Under the pieces are notes generated by a model. The model saw nothing but the letters and a program-made list of their open reading frames with translations, did not search any database and was not told where the DNA came from. Both the position numbers and the translations under genes were made by a program. Below, one piece after another: positions 1-7,139 of a stretch of 7,247 nucleotides of DNA; the stretch's first letter is position 1; each line of letters opens with the position of its first letter. Origin of the DNA: Bacteroides sp. (lineage in GTDB: Bacteria > Bacteroidota > Bacteroidia > Bacteroidales > SM23-62); contig JAUVKJ010000083.1 of the NCBI GenBank assembly GCA_030592145.1, forward strand, positions 1-7,247, in the 5' to 3' direction.

Positions 1-2
1 CC

Positions 3-1589
3 TTCTGTTTGTATCAGCTCCAGGTGGTTAATCAGCAGGGTAAAGTTTGAATCCTGGTCAAAGTCGGTATATTCATGGTCAAGGAAGATCGTGAACTCGA
101 TTGAATCCTTCACAGATATGCTGTCAAAATGCAGGCCCACCGGGGCACCCACGAATGCCAGGTCCAGTGTATCAAAACTTGAAGTATCGATTATCCATTC
201 CTCCTCCAGCATTACAACAATAGAACGTCCGGGCAGTGAATACTCCTCCAGTGGAATATCCGGCGTAAGAGTAAGAGTAGCAACGGGATTTTCATTTATT
301 CCGGTAATGGTTACCGAAGATGAGACCAGGTCCGAGGTACTGTACCATAGTACACTATCTTCAATGGATACCCGGAGTTCCAGGTCGGATTCAAAGTCTT
401 CGTAGGTATAGGAAAGGTGTACCTCGAATTCAGAGGAGTCAAGGGAAATCACCTGGGTTATTCCCAGGGTTGTGGGTCCATTGAGCAGTGCAATGTCAAG
501 CTCATCGAAAGTAGCAGTATTTATTATCCATTCGTCTGTAAGGCTTATCGTCAGGACGCGTCCGTCCAGGTTGTATTCGGTAAGTGTGTCGGAGCTTATA
601 GCTGCAGAAGGTGTCTCGGTATGCGCTGTTATGGTAATGTCGCCCGCCGTGGTAAGCAGGTCACTCGTTGTGTTCCATTTCAGAATGCTGCCTTTAACCC
701 TTACCTGGCCATCCGTATCGTCGGTATCGAAATTTGTATGGTCAAAATTCAGGTTAACGGTAATCTGTGTCCCGTCGCTTGAGGCACTCTCAATACTCGT
801 TCCTGCCGGAAAATTGACCAGTTCCACATCCCCGGCATTCAGGCTGCCGGTCGTAGTGGTCTCATCGTATGTCAGGTCAACCAGCACATACGCGCTATGA
901 AGATTTTGCTCATCCAGGTTGCTGCCTGAGGTATAGGAAACCGATTCCGTAAAACCCCGGATCAACAAAGTATCGGTACCCAGTGAATCGGTTGAATACA
1001 GAAGGCATCCGGCATTGATGGTCAGGCCGGCGTTTTCAATGTTGCCGTCGAAATCGCCCGGGGTATACGTAATATGTAACCTTGCATTGGTTGTGTTGGT
1101 AGGCGCCCCATAGTCAATATGATCTTTTTCAACGCCGGCAGGAAAATTTATCAGTGTAATACTGTCAACATGAATATGATTGCCACCCGGACCGGTGAAC
1201 TCTTCGCTATCGAGAGCAATATCAAGGTAGGCGGAACCATCGGTGTCGATATTATTTTCTGATAGTGGCAATGGGCTAGAGGTCAGAACAGCTCTTTCAA
1301 TGTTCGCAGTCAATGCACAGGTATCCGTTTCGATGGAGCTTGCAACATTCAGAACACTGTCATGAATGGTGATATGAAAATAGGGAAAGTCAATGTCAAA
1401 GTCAGTTGATATAAGAGTTACTACGGCTACGGTTGAATCAGGGTTTGCAATAACATTAACTGCCGTTACGCTCAGGCTGGCCGGAGCATCCTCCAGAATA
1501 AAAGCAACTGGTGTAAGGGCCCCGTCCCGAACGAATTTGGCATCCGTAAGGAACACCGTAATATCTTCCCCGTCAAGCAATTGTATCTC
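3..1589 (-). repeat. Five tandem protein repeats of about 111 residues
   Basis: Units within the secreted protein, by residue, are approximately 34-143, 144-259, 260-370, 371-481 and 482-562 (the last cut by the window edge). Anchor positions are D67, N181, N292, N403 and G514, giving spacings of 114, 111, 111 and 111. A second anchor, the aromatic of the D-F-D-like motif, falls at F97, F213, F320, F432 and F543. Units 4 and 5 are the most alike: EYNLDGR at 371 matches EYSLPGR at 482, and EWIINT matches EWIIDT. The DNA copies are well diverged, so this is an old protein-level repeat and not a recent DNA duplication. Confidence 0.8.
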
Positions 1590-1688
1590 CGTCCTGCTGG
1601 CTCTGTTAATATCTGCACTCTGTGCATGAAGGGCCACCTGCCCTCCAAGGATCAGGATGATTGGCAGGTATAGCTTTCGCATATTCAT
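3..1688 (-). CDS. Secreted tandem-repeat protein, C-terminus beyond the window (partial)
   Basis: This is an uninterrupted minus-strand frame of 562 codons from the ATG at 1688 to the left edge, so the C-terminus is missing. Residues 1-23 form a signal peptide: a short charged start (R4, K5), a hydrophobic core at 6-20, and a likely signal peptidase I site after HAQ (21-23). The rest is beta-rich, acidic and threonine/serine-rich. It consists of at least four complete tandem units of about 111 residues plus part of a fifth. Each unit has an N/D-x-P-A/x-G-like turn near its middle and a D-F-D-like acidic motif about 30 residues later. This architecture fits stacked Ig-like or adhesin-like domains, but I do not recognise the family. 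It is the last visible gene of the run, 73 bases after the propeller lipoprotein gene. A second in-frame ATG lies at 1682; neither start has a clear ribosome binding site. Whether a type IX sorting domain or other anchor follows cannot be seen. The role as surface ligand-binder or adhesin is inference. Confidence 0.85.
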   Translation of the reverse strand, partial: MNMRKLYLPIILILGGQVALHAQSADINRASRTEIQLLDGEDITVFLTDAKFVRDGALTPVAFILEDAPASLSVTAVNVIANPDSTVAVVTLISTDFDIDFPYFHITIHDSVLNVASSIETDTCALTANIERAVLTSSPLPLSENNIDTDGSAYLDIALDSEEFTGPGGNHIHVDSITLINFPAGVEKDHIDYGAPTNTTNARLHITYTPGDFDGNIENAGLTINAGCLLYSTDSLGTDTLLIRGFTESVSYTSGSNLDEQNLHSAYVLVDLTYDETTTTGSLNAGDVELVNFPAGTSIESASSDGTQITVNLNFDHTNFDTDDTDGQVRVKGSILKWNTTSDLLTTAGDITITAHTETPSAAISSDTLTEYNLDGRVLTISLTDEWIINTATFDELDIALLNGPTTLGITQVISLDSSEFEVHLSYTYEDFESDLELRVSIEDSVLWYSTSDLVSSSVTITGINENPVATLTLTPDIPLEEYSLPGRSIVVMLEEEWIIDTSSFDTLDLAFVGAPVGLHFDSISVKDSIEFTIFLDHEYTDFDQDSNFTLLINHLELIQTE

Positions 1689-1761
1689 GGCATTTGTCTT
1701 ACTTTATTATATTAAAAGACCCGATTTTAACTGTTAGGGTTGCGTACCCGGGTAGCAATCA
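1689..1761 (-). other. Only sizeable intergenic gap in the gene run
   Basis: These 73 bases separate the lipoprotein stop from the start of the tandem-repeat protein. On the minus strand the segment begins with a short GC-rich palindrome (TACCCGGGTA, 1745-1754) and becomes very A/T-rich just before the start codon. A 5-base inverted repeat, GTCTT/AAGAC, brackets the A/T block at 1696-1720. I could not find a match to the Bacteroidota promoter pattern (TTG near -33, TAnnTTTG near -7) or a hairpin followed by a U-tract. An independent promoter for the repeat protein is possible but not shown. Confidence 0.3.
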
Positions 1762-2958
1762 TTATAGCTTCCCTGCAGCATCCGTTTTTACCAGGGCCAT
1801 CATAGAATTATCCTCGGATCCGCTATTTCCGATAAGGATCAGTCCCCCGTCAGAACCGGTGATCTCAAGCGACACCCCTCGCTGAAATCCATCGTCACCA
1901 AAAATCCGGCGGGATATCTCAGTCCCTCCCGCATCCGAATAAAGAAGGATTATATCGTCATTCCCGGTCTCTGTCCGTGTCCCGATTATGGCATAGCTGT
2001 TATCGTTAATGATCCGTACGGAATTTCCAGTAAAACTGACCTGTCCGCCCGGTTCTGGCAATGTTTTGTAGGTTTCCCAGCCCGGGACGGTACCCAGAGC
2101 TGCAGTGATCTTATTCAGGTAGATATTGCCCAGTCCCGTGGAATTGAGAATGGTACCACAAACAAGAAGATTGCCATCGCTCAGTTCCTGGATACAGTTC
2201 CCGTAAAGATCGCCCGCAGCCGGGTAACTTTTACCGCCATCCGGGAAGTGGCTGTCCTGGAAGATGGGTATGATCTGGATCTCGTTTTTCTGGTTAAACA
2301 GTACCGTGCTGCAGATCACATAATAGTCCTGTGTCTCGATGATACAGGCATCAACTACCGAGGCACTGGCATCACCGGAGGAAATGATCCTGTCTTTGAC
2401 GACATTGCCGCTGGCATCAAACCGCACGATCTTGTAATCATAAATCCCGAAGGCCGGGTTGCGCCTTATTCCTGCAGCCAGGTATTCCCCGCCGGAAGTA
2501 ATCTGAAGGCTGGTTCCACGCACATCGTTGTCATCTCCTTCCCATACTTCCCATATCACATTGCCCTGCAGACCTGTTTTCACAAGGTACATGTCATACT
2601 CGCTTGTATCGGTCTGTTTTGAATATCCCAGGATAACATACCCATCCGTTACCACCTGTATGCTTGTTCCCACATCGTCGTAATCTCCGCCGATCAGAAC
2701 AGGGGACCAGGATTCTTCATTCCCGTATTTATCCGTTTTAACAAGGTACAGGTCCCTCAGTCCGGTGCTTTCATCAATTGTTGTCCCGATGGCAACATAT
2801 CCACCATCAGCCGTCTCTTTTACATCATAGGCCTCCTCGGTCAGGGTGCGGGAGAAAAATTTGATAAATCCCTCTGCCTGTTCCGGCTTTATATCATACT
2901 TATTGCATGCAGTCAGCATAAGGGCCAGGAACAGTGGTATGTATTTAATCCATCTCAT
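1762..2958 (-). CDS. Lipoprotein with a seven-bladed beta-propeller
   Basis: This 398-residue protein has a type II signal peptide: charged start (R2, K5), hydrophobic core at 7-15, and lipobox L15-T16-A17-C18, so mature lipidation at C18 is expected. No clear run of acidic residues follows the cysteine, so a Bacteroidota surface-export signal is not obvious. The mature part consists of about seven repeats (approximately 43-89, 90-139, 141-190, 200-246, 248-300, 308-352, 355-398). Each has the pattern DGGY-hh-hG, then D-hYLVKTD, then G-N or G-G. The clearest copies are at 51-76, 105-127 and 370-393. This pattern is typical of secreted Bacteroidota and archaeal propellers that bind proteins or glycans. 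No catalytic residues are apparent. The ATG lies 3 bases after the barrel gene's stop, implying translational coupling and a shared pathway. Blade count is from eye alignment. The role is probably a binding or docking partner for the barrel, by inference. Confidence 0.88.
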   Translation of the reverse strand: MRWIKYIPLFLALMLTACNKYDIKPEQAEGFIKFFSRTLTEEAYDVKETADGGYVAIGTTIDESTGLRDLYLVKTDKYGNEESWSPVLIGGDYDDVGTSIQVVTDGYVILGYSKQTDTSEYDMYLVKTGLQGNVIWEVWEGDDNDVRGTSLQITSGGEYLAAGIRRNPAFGIYDYKIVRFDASGNVVKDRIISSGDASASVVDACIIETQDYYVICSTVLFNQKNEIQIIPIFQDSHFPDGGKSYPAAGDLYGNCIQELSDGNLLVCGTILNSTGLGNIYLNKITAALGTVPGWETYKTLPEPGGQVSFTGNSVRIINDNSYAIIGTRTETGNDDIILLYSDAGGTEISRRIFGDDGFQRGVSLEITGSDGGLILIGNSGSEDNSMMALVKTDAAGKL

Positions 2959-2961
2959 AGC

Positions 2962-3984
2962 TTACCGTGTTCTTTTGGGATTATAGAACGATCTTGCATA
3001 TCCGAAGACAATCATTAAGCTGTTCAGGCGGAAGTCAGAATCCTGGTACATATAGACCCAGTTATGGTTCTCCTGTGTAAACCGCCTGTCGGCGGAAATA
3101 AGGTATTTATTCAGTCCAACATTATACCTCATGTCCAGGAAAAAATATCCTCTGTTCAGTTTATACTTCACCCCGCCTCCTCCGAATGCCCAGTAGTTCA
3201 ACTGGTTGCGATTTTCCAGGTTGTCCTCATCGGGTCCGGTGAAGATCCCTTCTGTAGTAGAGGTTTTATTGTTAAAAAGAAGGCCCATTTGCCCCCCCAG
3301 CCTGATATATGGCCTGAAATTCCCCACAATAAATTCATAGGTTCCCGATAGTGGGATATACAGGAAACTCTGGCGCTCAAAATGGTCCAGTTCGCCAAAT
3401 CCCTCAACCACAGTATTTTCATATTTAAGTTGGAAGTTAGCCTGTGCATACATGGGTTCAAGGCTGATCTGGATACTGCTGCTGGCATAAAAATTGATGA
3501 GGGCACCCACCTGGAAAGCAAATCCATCGGGAATATATTTTGGCTTTTCCTTATTCAGGTTAAAAGCAGAATAGGGCTGGCTGATCATGCCATGCGTGCG
3601 GTTAACCCCAGCAAAAGCACCCAGGTCAAGCACCGGCCTGGTACGGTATTGCTCGAAAATGAACCTGAATTCATCAGGGTCTGTTGTAGAAAGTTCATAC
3701 TCGGGATATTTCTTCAGGAATGAGAGCATTTCCTCGTTGGCCTTGTCCAGGTCGTCATGATAGATCTGGCAGAGTATGATAAGTTTGAAAGCCGAAAGCC
3801 GCTCCTCCTGTGAAAATCCCCTTTCGATACATGACTGCAGCATTTCAGGCACATTTTCGATTCGCCCGGCATCATACAGTTTCTGGGCTTCTCTCAGCTT
3901 AAAGGCACAATCCTCCTGCTGTGCAAATGACTCCAGCACGAACAGCGCCGGGAAGATCAGGAGGATGTACTTCAGATATCTCAT
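2962..3984 (-). CDS. Helical (TPR-like) domain fused to an outer-membrane beta-barrel
   Basis: This 340-residue exported protein has a signal peptide at 1-21 (MRYLKY start, hydrophobic core 7-18, cleavage near FAQ). Residues 24-112 are amphipathic helices resembling one or two TPR units (A-x-x-L-Y-D-x-G at 33-40, then cysteine-containing helices to about 95), ending in DPDEFRFIFEQYRTRP (102-117). From about 118 to 340 the sequence alternates hydrophobic and polar residues with many aromatic and glycine positions: LDLGAFAGVN (119-128), the GGGGV region (268-272) and LMIVFGYARSFY (323-334). This matches the small Bacteroidota outer-membrane barrels of the PorT-like/OMP_b-brl type. The helical part would face the periplasm. 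The protein ends RTR and not in the terminal aromatic common in porins, a few residues after the last strand. Its gene starts 23 bases after the NTPase gene, and the next gene starts 3 bases after its stop. A link between outer membrane and periplasmic WD40 domain is inferred from context only. Confidence 0.88.
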   Translation of the reverse strand: MRYLKYILLIFPALFVLESFAQQEDCAFKLREAQKLYDAGRIENVPEMLQSCIERGFSQEERLSAFKLIILCQIYHDDLDKANEEMLSFLKKYPEYELSTTDPDEFRFIFEQYRTRPVLDLGAFAGVNRTHGMISQPYSAFNLNKEKPKYIPDGFAFQVGALINFYASSSIQISLEPMYAQANFQLKYENTVVEGFGELDHFERQSFLYIPLSGTYEFIVGNFRPYIRLGGQMGLLFNNKTSTTEGIFTGPDEDNLENRNQLNYWAFGGGGVKYKLNRGYFFLDMRYNVGLNKYLISADRRFTQENHNWVYMYQDSDFRLNSLMIVFGYARSFYNPKRTR

Positions 3985-4007
3985 AGCTCAGTTATTGGTT
4001 TAACAGA

Positions 4008-7000
4008 TTATTGGTCTTTCGCTCTTTTCACCCCAATGATAGCGGGTTTGGCCCGGCAGGTCCTCTCATATGGAATGTCGGTTCCGATATAGATATTCCA
4101 TTCTTCTTCCGTAAAATTCCGGTCAACTTTATTACATATACCTTCGGCCATGGTCCCGGTCCGTGTGGGAGAAAGGACCAGCCTGTCCTCGTCGGTGCTG
4201 CCGGTCAGAATGTACTCTCCATCGGGACTAAAAGCCACGCAGAATACAAATCCGGCATTAGCGGTAAGGACAATGGGCTGTGTATTAAAATTAGCGGTTT
4301 CCCATATCCGGGCCGATCCGTCATTGCTTGCAGATGCAAGCAGGCTTCCATCCGGGCTGAATTTCATCTGGGTGATCCTGGCCCTGTGCCCGCGGAGGTT
4401 ATTCAGCATGGACCTGGACATGAAATCCCAGATCATTACATTCCCCTGCAGGTCTCCGCTTGCCAGAAGCTTGTCTCCTTCACCAAAATCAAGAGCCAGA
4501 ACAGAATTCCCGGCGTTCTCATGCAGTACAAACCAGGCCTGGTCATTCTCGACTTCCCAGATGATGATCTTTCCATTCCGGGTCCCTGCGGCAAGATATT
4601 TCCCGTCTCTTGATACCACCAGAACATCGACCGGTGAATCTGTTGTTGCAAATACATTGCTTCTTCCGGACTCCAGATTCCACAGTGTGATCACTCCCCC
4701 GGTCCCGGCAGAGAACATCCTCTCGTTATCCGGCAGAAAATCAAGGGTCCGGATCCGGTTATCTTCCCCGATCAGTATCATTGGTTCAGTCCGGTCTGAG
4801 CCGGTACGAAAAAGTTGTACCCCGTTCCCGTCAGTACCACAGGCAATCCATTTTCCATCGTCACTAATATCGATCACCCGGTTCACCATGGAATTTTCCG
4901 CGACCAGGGTGTAATTTTTATCCTCCAGGTTCCACTTCAGTATTCTACCGTCGCTCCCTGCACTGTAGAACGCCTTATTATCCGGGGCAAAAACAAGGGA
5001 ACGCACTGCATCGGTATGTCCGGTATAGACATTGTAGCCGGGCCCGTTCAGGAATTTGAGTGCATCGTACAATCCTGAATAGACATCCGTATGATGTGAT
5101 AATCCCTCATGTTTCCGGTTGAAAATATAGGCCTGGTAGGCCAGTAATGCCTTGAGGTTTGTATCGTTGTCAACCTGGAGGGATTTCACCGACATGGACT
5201 GGGAGACAGACAGCACCTGCCTTCTGTAAGCTTCAGCACTGGCTTCCTCGGCAAGCCCTCTCTGCCGCTCCGCTTCCCGTTGCTGTTGTAAAGCTATGTT
5301 CCTCTGCCGTGTCGCAGCTTCCGCACTGTCCTGGGCAATCTGGGACTGCCTCTGTGCTTCCCGGGCATTCCGGTCCGCCAGCAGCTGGTTAACCAGAGCA
5401 ACGTTTGCATTTGAATCCGCCAGCTCCTTCTGCATCTGGGCAGTATCGGCCTGTGCTTCCGCCCTTTGTTGTTCCATTACGGCGAGCGTGGCGTTACTGT
5501 CGGCCACGGACCGCTGGTACACTGCCTCATTCTGTGATTTCACGGCCTGATCGCGCAGCACGAATGACCAGAGCATCAGGCCTATGGATATGATGGCCGC
5601 TGTACCGAGCACCATTGCAAAAACCCTTGTTCTTCTGAGCTGCCTGCGCTGAAGCCGGATCTTGTTCTGTTCCTCGGCTATGAATTCCTTTTCACTGGTT
5701 TCAAGAAATACCATGGCTCTTTCAAAGGCAGGGCTATATCGTTCCGCCCAGGTAAGGGTAGGTTGCTGCTTTTTCCTCCAGTTAAGTGCCAGTTGCAGGT
5801 CCGGTGGTCTCCAGAGTCCGGTTTTCCCGGCCTGGAAAAGGGTGGATGCCTCGGACAGCCTGCTGTACATCTGAACGGCCTGCGCCTCCTCTTCCACCCA
5901 GATCTTGAGACGGTCCCATATCCTCATAAGGCTTTCATGGGAAATGTCGACAACTAATCCTGTATCGAGCTTAACGGGATGGGCCGGGGAAAGGAATGAA
6001 CGTCCCGGTTTCCGGAATACCTCGACCACAGTACTCACTTCCCCGGGTGTGGCCCTGGCAATTTCAGCGATCACTTCCAGCCGGGTGGGTTGTCGTATAC
6101 CAATGTTGTCACCTCCCTTCTCGGTAAGGGTTTTGAATATGCTTTCGCATATCATCTTTTCCTTGGAGGAAAGCTCCTCAAAGGCTTCGTTGGCATGTTC
6201 GGAAAGGGCCTTCTCCATCCTTCCCACCGCATCATAATCGGATATGCTAATGGGCCTTTCCAGATCTTTCTGCTGTTGCCAGTAATCCCAGGTCCGCATA
6301 AGGGCATGCTGGAGAATGGGGAGTTGATCCGGGTTGTCTCCGACATCGTTCAGCAGTTGTGTAACCAGGTTAGGATCTATCGTAGCTCCGCCGACGGCCA
6401 CGGGACCCGTAATGGCATCCTTGAAATCATCCCTTGTCATCTGGGGGATCAGGTAGTTGCTCTCGTTGATCAGGCTGGTAAGCTCCTGGAACTGGGAACA
6501 TTCACCGATAAAGTCTGAACGCATCGTCAGCACCATATAGACGGGCACTTCCGACTGCCTTACGGCTTCTACCAGAAGCTTAACATAGGCCTCGGATTCA
6601 TTGAAAGATACGGCATCCTGCCGGCTTTTCTTGAACCTGAACAACTCCTCGAACTGGTCGACCACAAAAAGGATGTTGCTGTCACCGGTATATACAAACT
6701 GGCGAAGGGCCTCCGTAAGTCCCATGGAAGATCTCCTGAGTATAGCAGAGTTAATGCTTACATCCTTGTCGCTTTTCTTGTCTTCAGCATCCTTTCCTGC
6801 CCCTGAAATGGAAACAGCCATGTTTTCAATGGGATTGTTTCCGGGACGTGTGGTGATGATCTGCCAGCGAGAACCGGCGTCAGTGATAAATCCGCCGTGG
6901 AGAATAGGGACCAGTCCACAATACATAAGCGAAGACTTACCACTCCCGGAAGCTCCGATGACAGCCACAAAACGGTTCCCTGAGAGATGCCGAAGGACCT

Positions 7001-7133
7001 CTTCACTCTGGCCCTCCCGTCCGAAAAACAGATGGCTTTCTTCAAGGCCAAAGGGACGCAATCCCGGGAACGGGTTCATGGTGATCTTATCCTTCTCCGG
7101 CATGGGATTCTTGTCTTGAGTTTCTTTACTCAT
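4008..7133 (-). CDS. nSTAND1-type NTPase with transmembrane helix, coiled coil and WD40 propeller
   Basis: This 1041-residue STAND switch protein starts with NPFPGLRPF (20-28) and FFGRE (36-40), the hallmark entry to the nSTAND1 family. Walker A is GASGSGKSS (60-68, K66). Walker B is ILFVVDQFEEL (154-164, D159, E162/E163). A sensor-like TMRSDF is at 203-208, and the winged-helix signature HESLMRIW at 399-406. A basic stretch (K491-R503) precedes one membrane helix at about 504-526. A Q/A/E-rich coiled coil follows to about 645, then a helical linker (650-697). Seven WD40 blades span about 703-990, with GH and W-[ND/E]-type motifs, such as ASASNDGSARIWE at 933-945. A conserved-looking tail, EEWNIYIG..PYE.TC, lies at 1010-1026. 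Such proteins are known or predicted ATP-driven oligomerising switches in signalling and defence. There is no recognisable effector domain at the N-terminus, so any effector would be a separate protein. Legacy annotation of similar WD40 proteins as Hat/HatR carbon uptake is not supported. ATG 7133 sits 6 bases after the upstream stop; an alternative start is M19 at 7079, preceded by GGAGAAGG. Confidence 0.93.
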   Translation of the reverse strand: MSKETQDKNPMPEKDKITMNPFPGLRPFGLEESHLFFGREGQSEEVLRHLSGNRFVAVIGASGSGKSSLMYCGLVPILHGGFITDAGSRWQIITTRPGNNPIENMAVSISGAGKDAEDKKSDKDVSINSAILRRSSMGLTEALRQFVYTGDSNILFVVDQFEELFRFKKSRQDAVSFNESEAYVKLLVEAVRQSEVPVYMVLTMRSDFIGECSQFQELTSLINESNYLIPQMTRDDFKDAITGPVAVGGATIDPNLVTQLLNDVGDNPDQLPILQHALMRTWDYWQQQKDLERPISISDYDAVGRMEKALSEHANEAFEELSSKEKMICESIFKTLTEKGGDNIGIRQPTRLEVIAEIARATPGEVSTVVEVFRKPGRSFLSPAHPVKLDTGLVVDISHESLMRIWDRLKIWVEEEAQAVQMYSRLSEASTLFQAGKTGLWRPPDLQLALNWRKKQQPTLTWAERYSPAFERAMVFLETSEKEFIAEEQNKIRLQRRQLRRTRVFAMVLGTAAIISIGLMLWSFVLRDQAVKSQNEAVYQRSVADSNATLAVMEQQRAEAQADTAQMQKELADSNANVALVNQLLADRNAREAQRQSQIAQDSAEAATRQRNIALQQQREAERQRGLAEEASAEAYRRQVLSVSQSMSVKSLQVDNDTNLKALLAYQAYIFNRKHEGLSHHTDVYSGLYDALKFLNGPGYNVYTGHTDAVRSLVFAPDNKAFYSAGSDGRILKWNLEDKNYTLVAENSMVNRVIDISDDGKWIACGTDGNGVQLFRTGSDRTEPMILIGEDNRIRTLDFLPDNERMFSAGTGGVITLWNLESGRSNVFATTDSPVDVLVVSRDGKYLAAGTRNGKIIIWEVENDQAWFVLHENAGNSVLALDFGEGDKLLASGDLQGNVMIWDFMSRSMLNNLRGHRARITQMKFSPDGSLLASASNDGSARIWETANFNTQPIVLTANAGFVFCVAFSPDGEYILTGSTDEDRLVLSPTRTGTMAEGICNKVDRNFTEEEWNIYIGTDIPYERTCRAKPAIIGVKRAKDQ
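7071..7096 (-). promoter_or_regulatory. Possible internal ribosome binding site for a shorter NTPase start
   Basis: On the minus strand GGAGAAGG lies about 8-15 bases before the in-frame ATG at 7079 (M19). The upstream ATG at 7133 has no comparable purine-rich element. The M19 start would remove a polar, lysine-rich 18-residue extension and begin exactly where the nSTAND1 similarity begins. The long start is still favoured by its 6-base spacing from the preceding stop, which allows coupled translation. Many Bacteroidota genes do not use Shine-Dalgarno sequences, so this is weak evidence. Confidence 0.25.
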
Positions 7134-7139
7134 TATCGT

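Noticed and set aside
1696..1720. GTCTT/AAGAC inverted repeat around an A/T-rich block
   Set aside because: The arms are five bases and the inside does not pair, which is expected by chance in A/T-rich DNA.
1745..1754. Palindrome TACCCGGGTA as a terminator or operator
   Set aside because: Only ten bases with no room for a stable loop and no U-tract on either strand. A repressor site cannot be argued from one copy.
3198..3527. Minus-strand frame of 109 codons inside the barrel gene
   Set aside because: It is a shifted frame of the barrel coding region. The barrel frame is continuous, with signal peptide and beta-strand pattern on both sides, so no frameshift is needed.
4150..4914. A 254-codon plus-strand reading frame, with other long plus-strand frames at 4011-4613 and 472-900
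   Set aside because: They lie wholly antisense to strong minus-strand genes, have low-complexity serine/arginine-rich translations and no recognisable domain, and are explained by the codon bias of the opposite strand.
5230..5560. Q/A/E-rich region of the NTPase as a DNA-level tandem repeat
   Set aside because: The repetition is in amino-acid composition (coiled coil with recurring DSNA-like segments); the DNA copies are not similar enough to call a repeat array.
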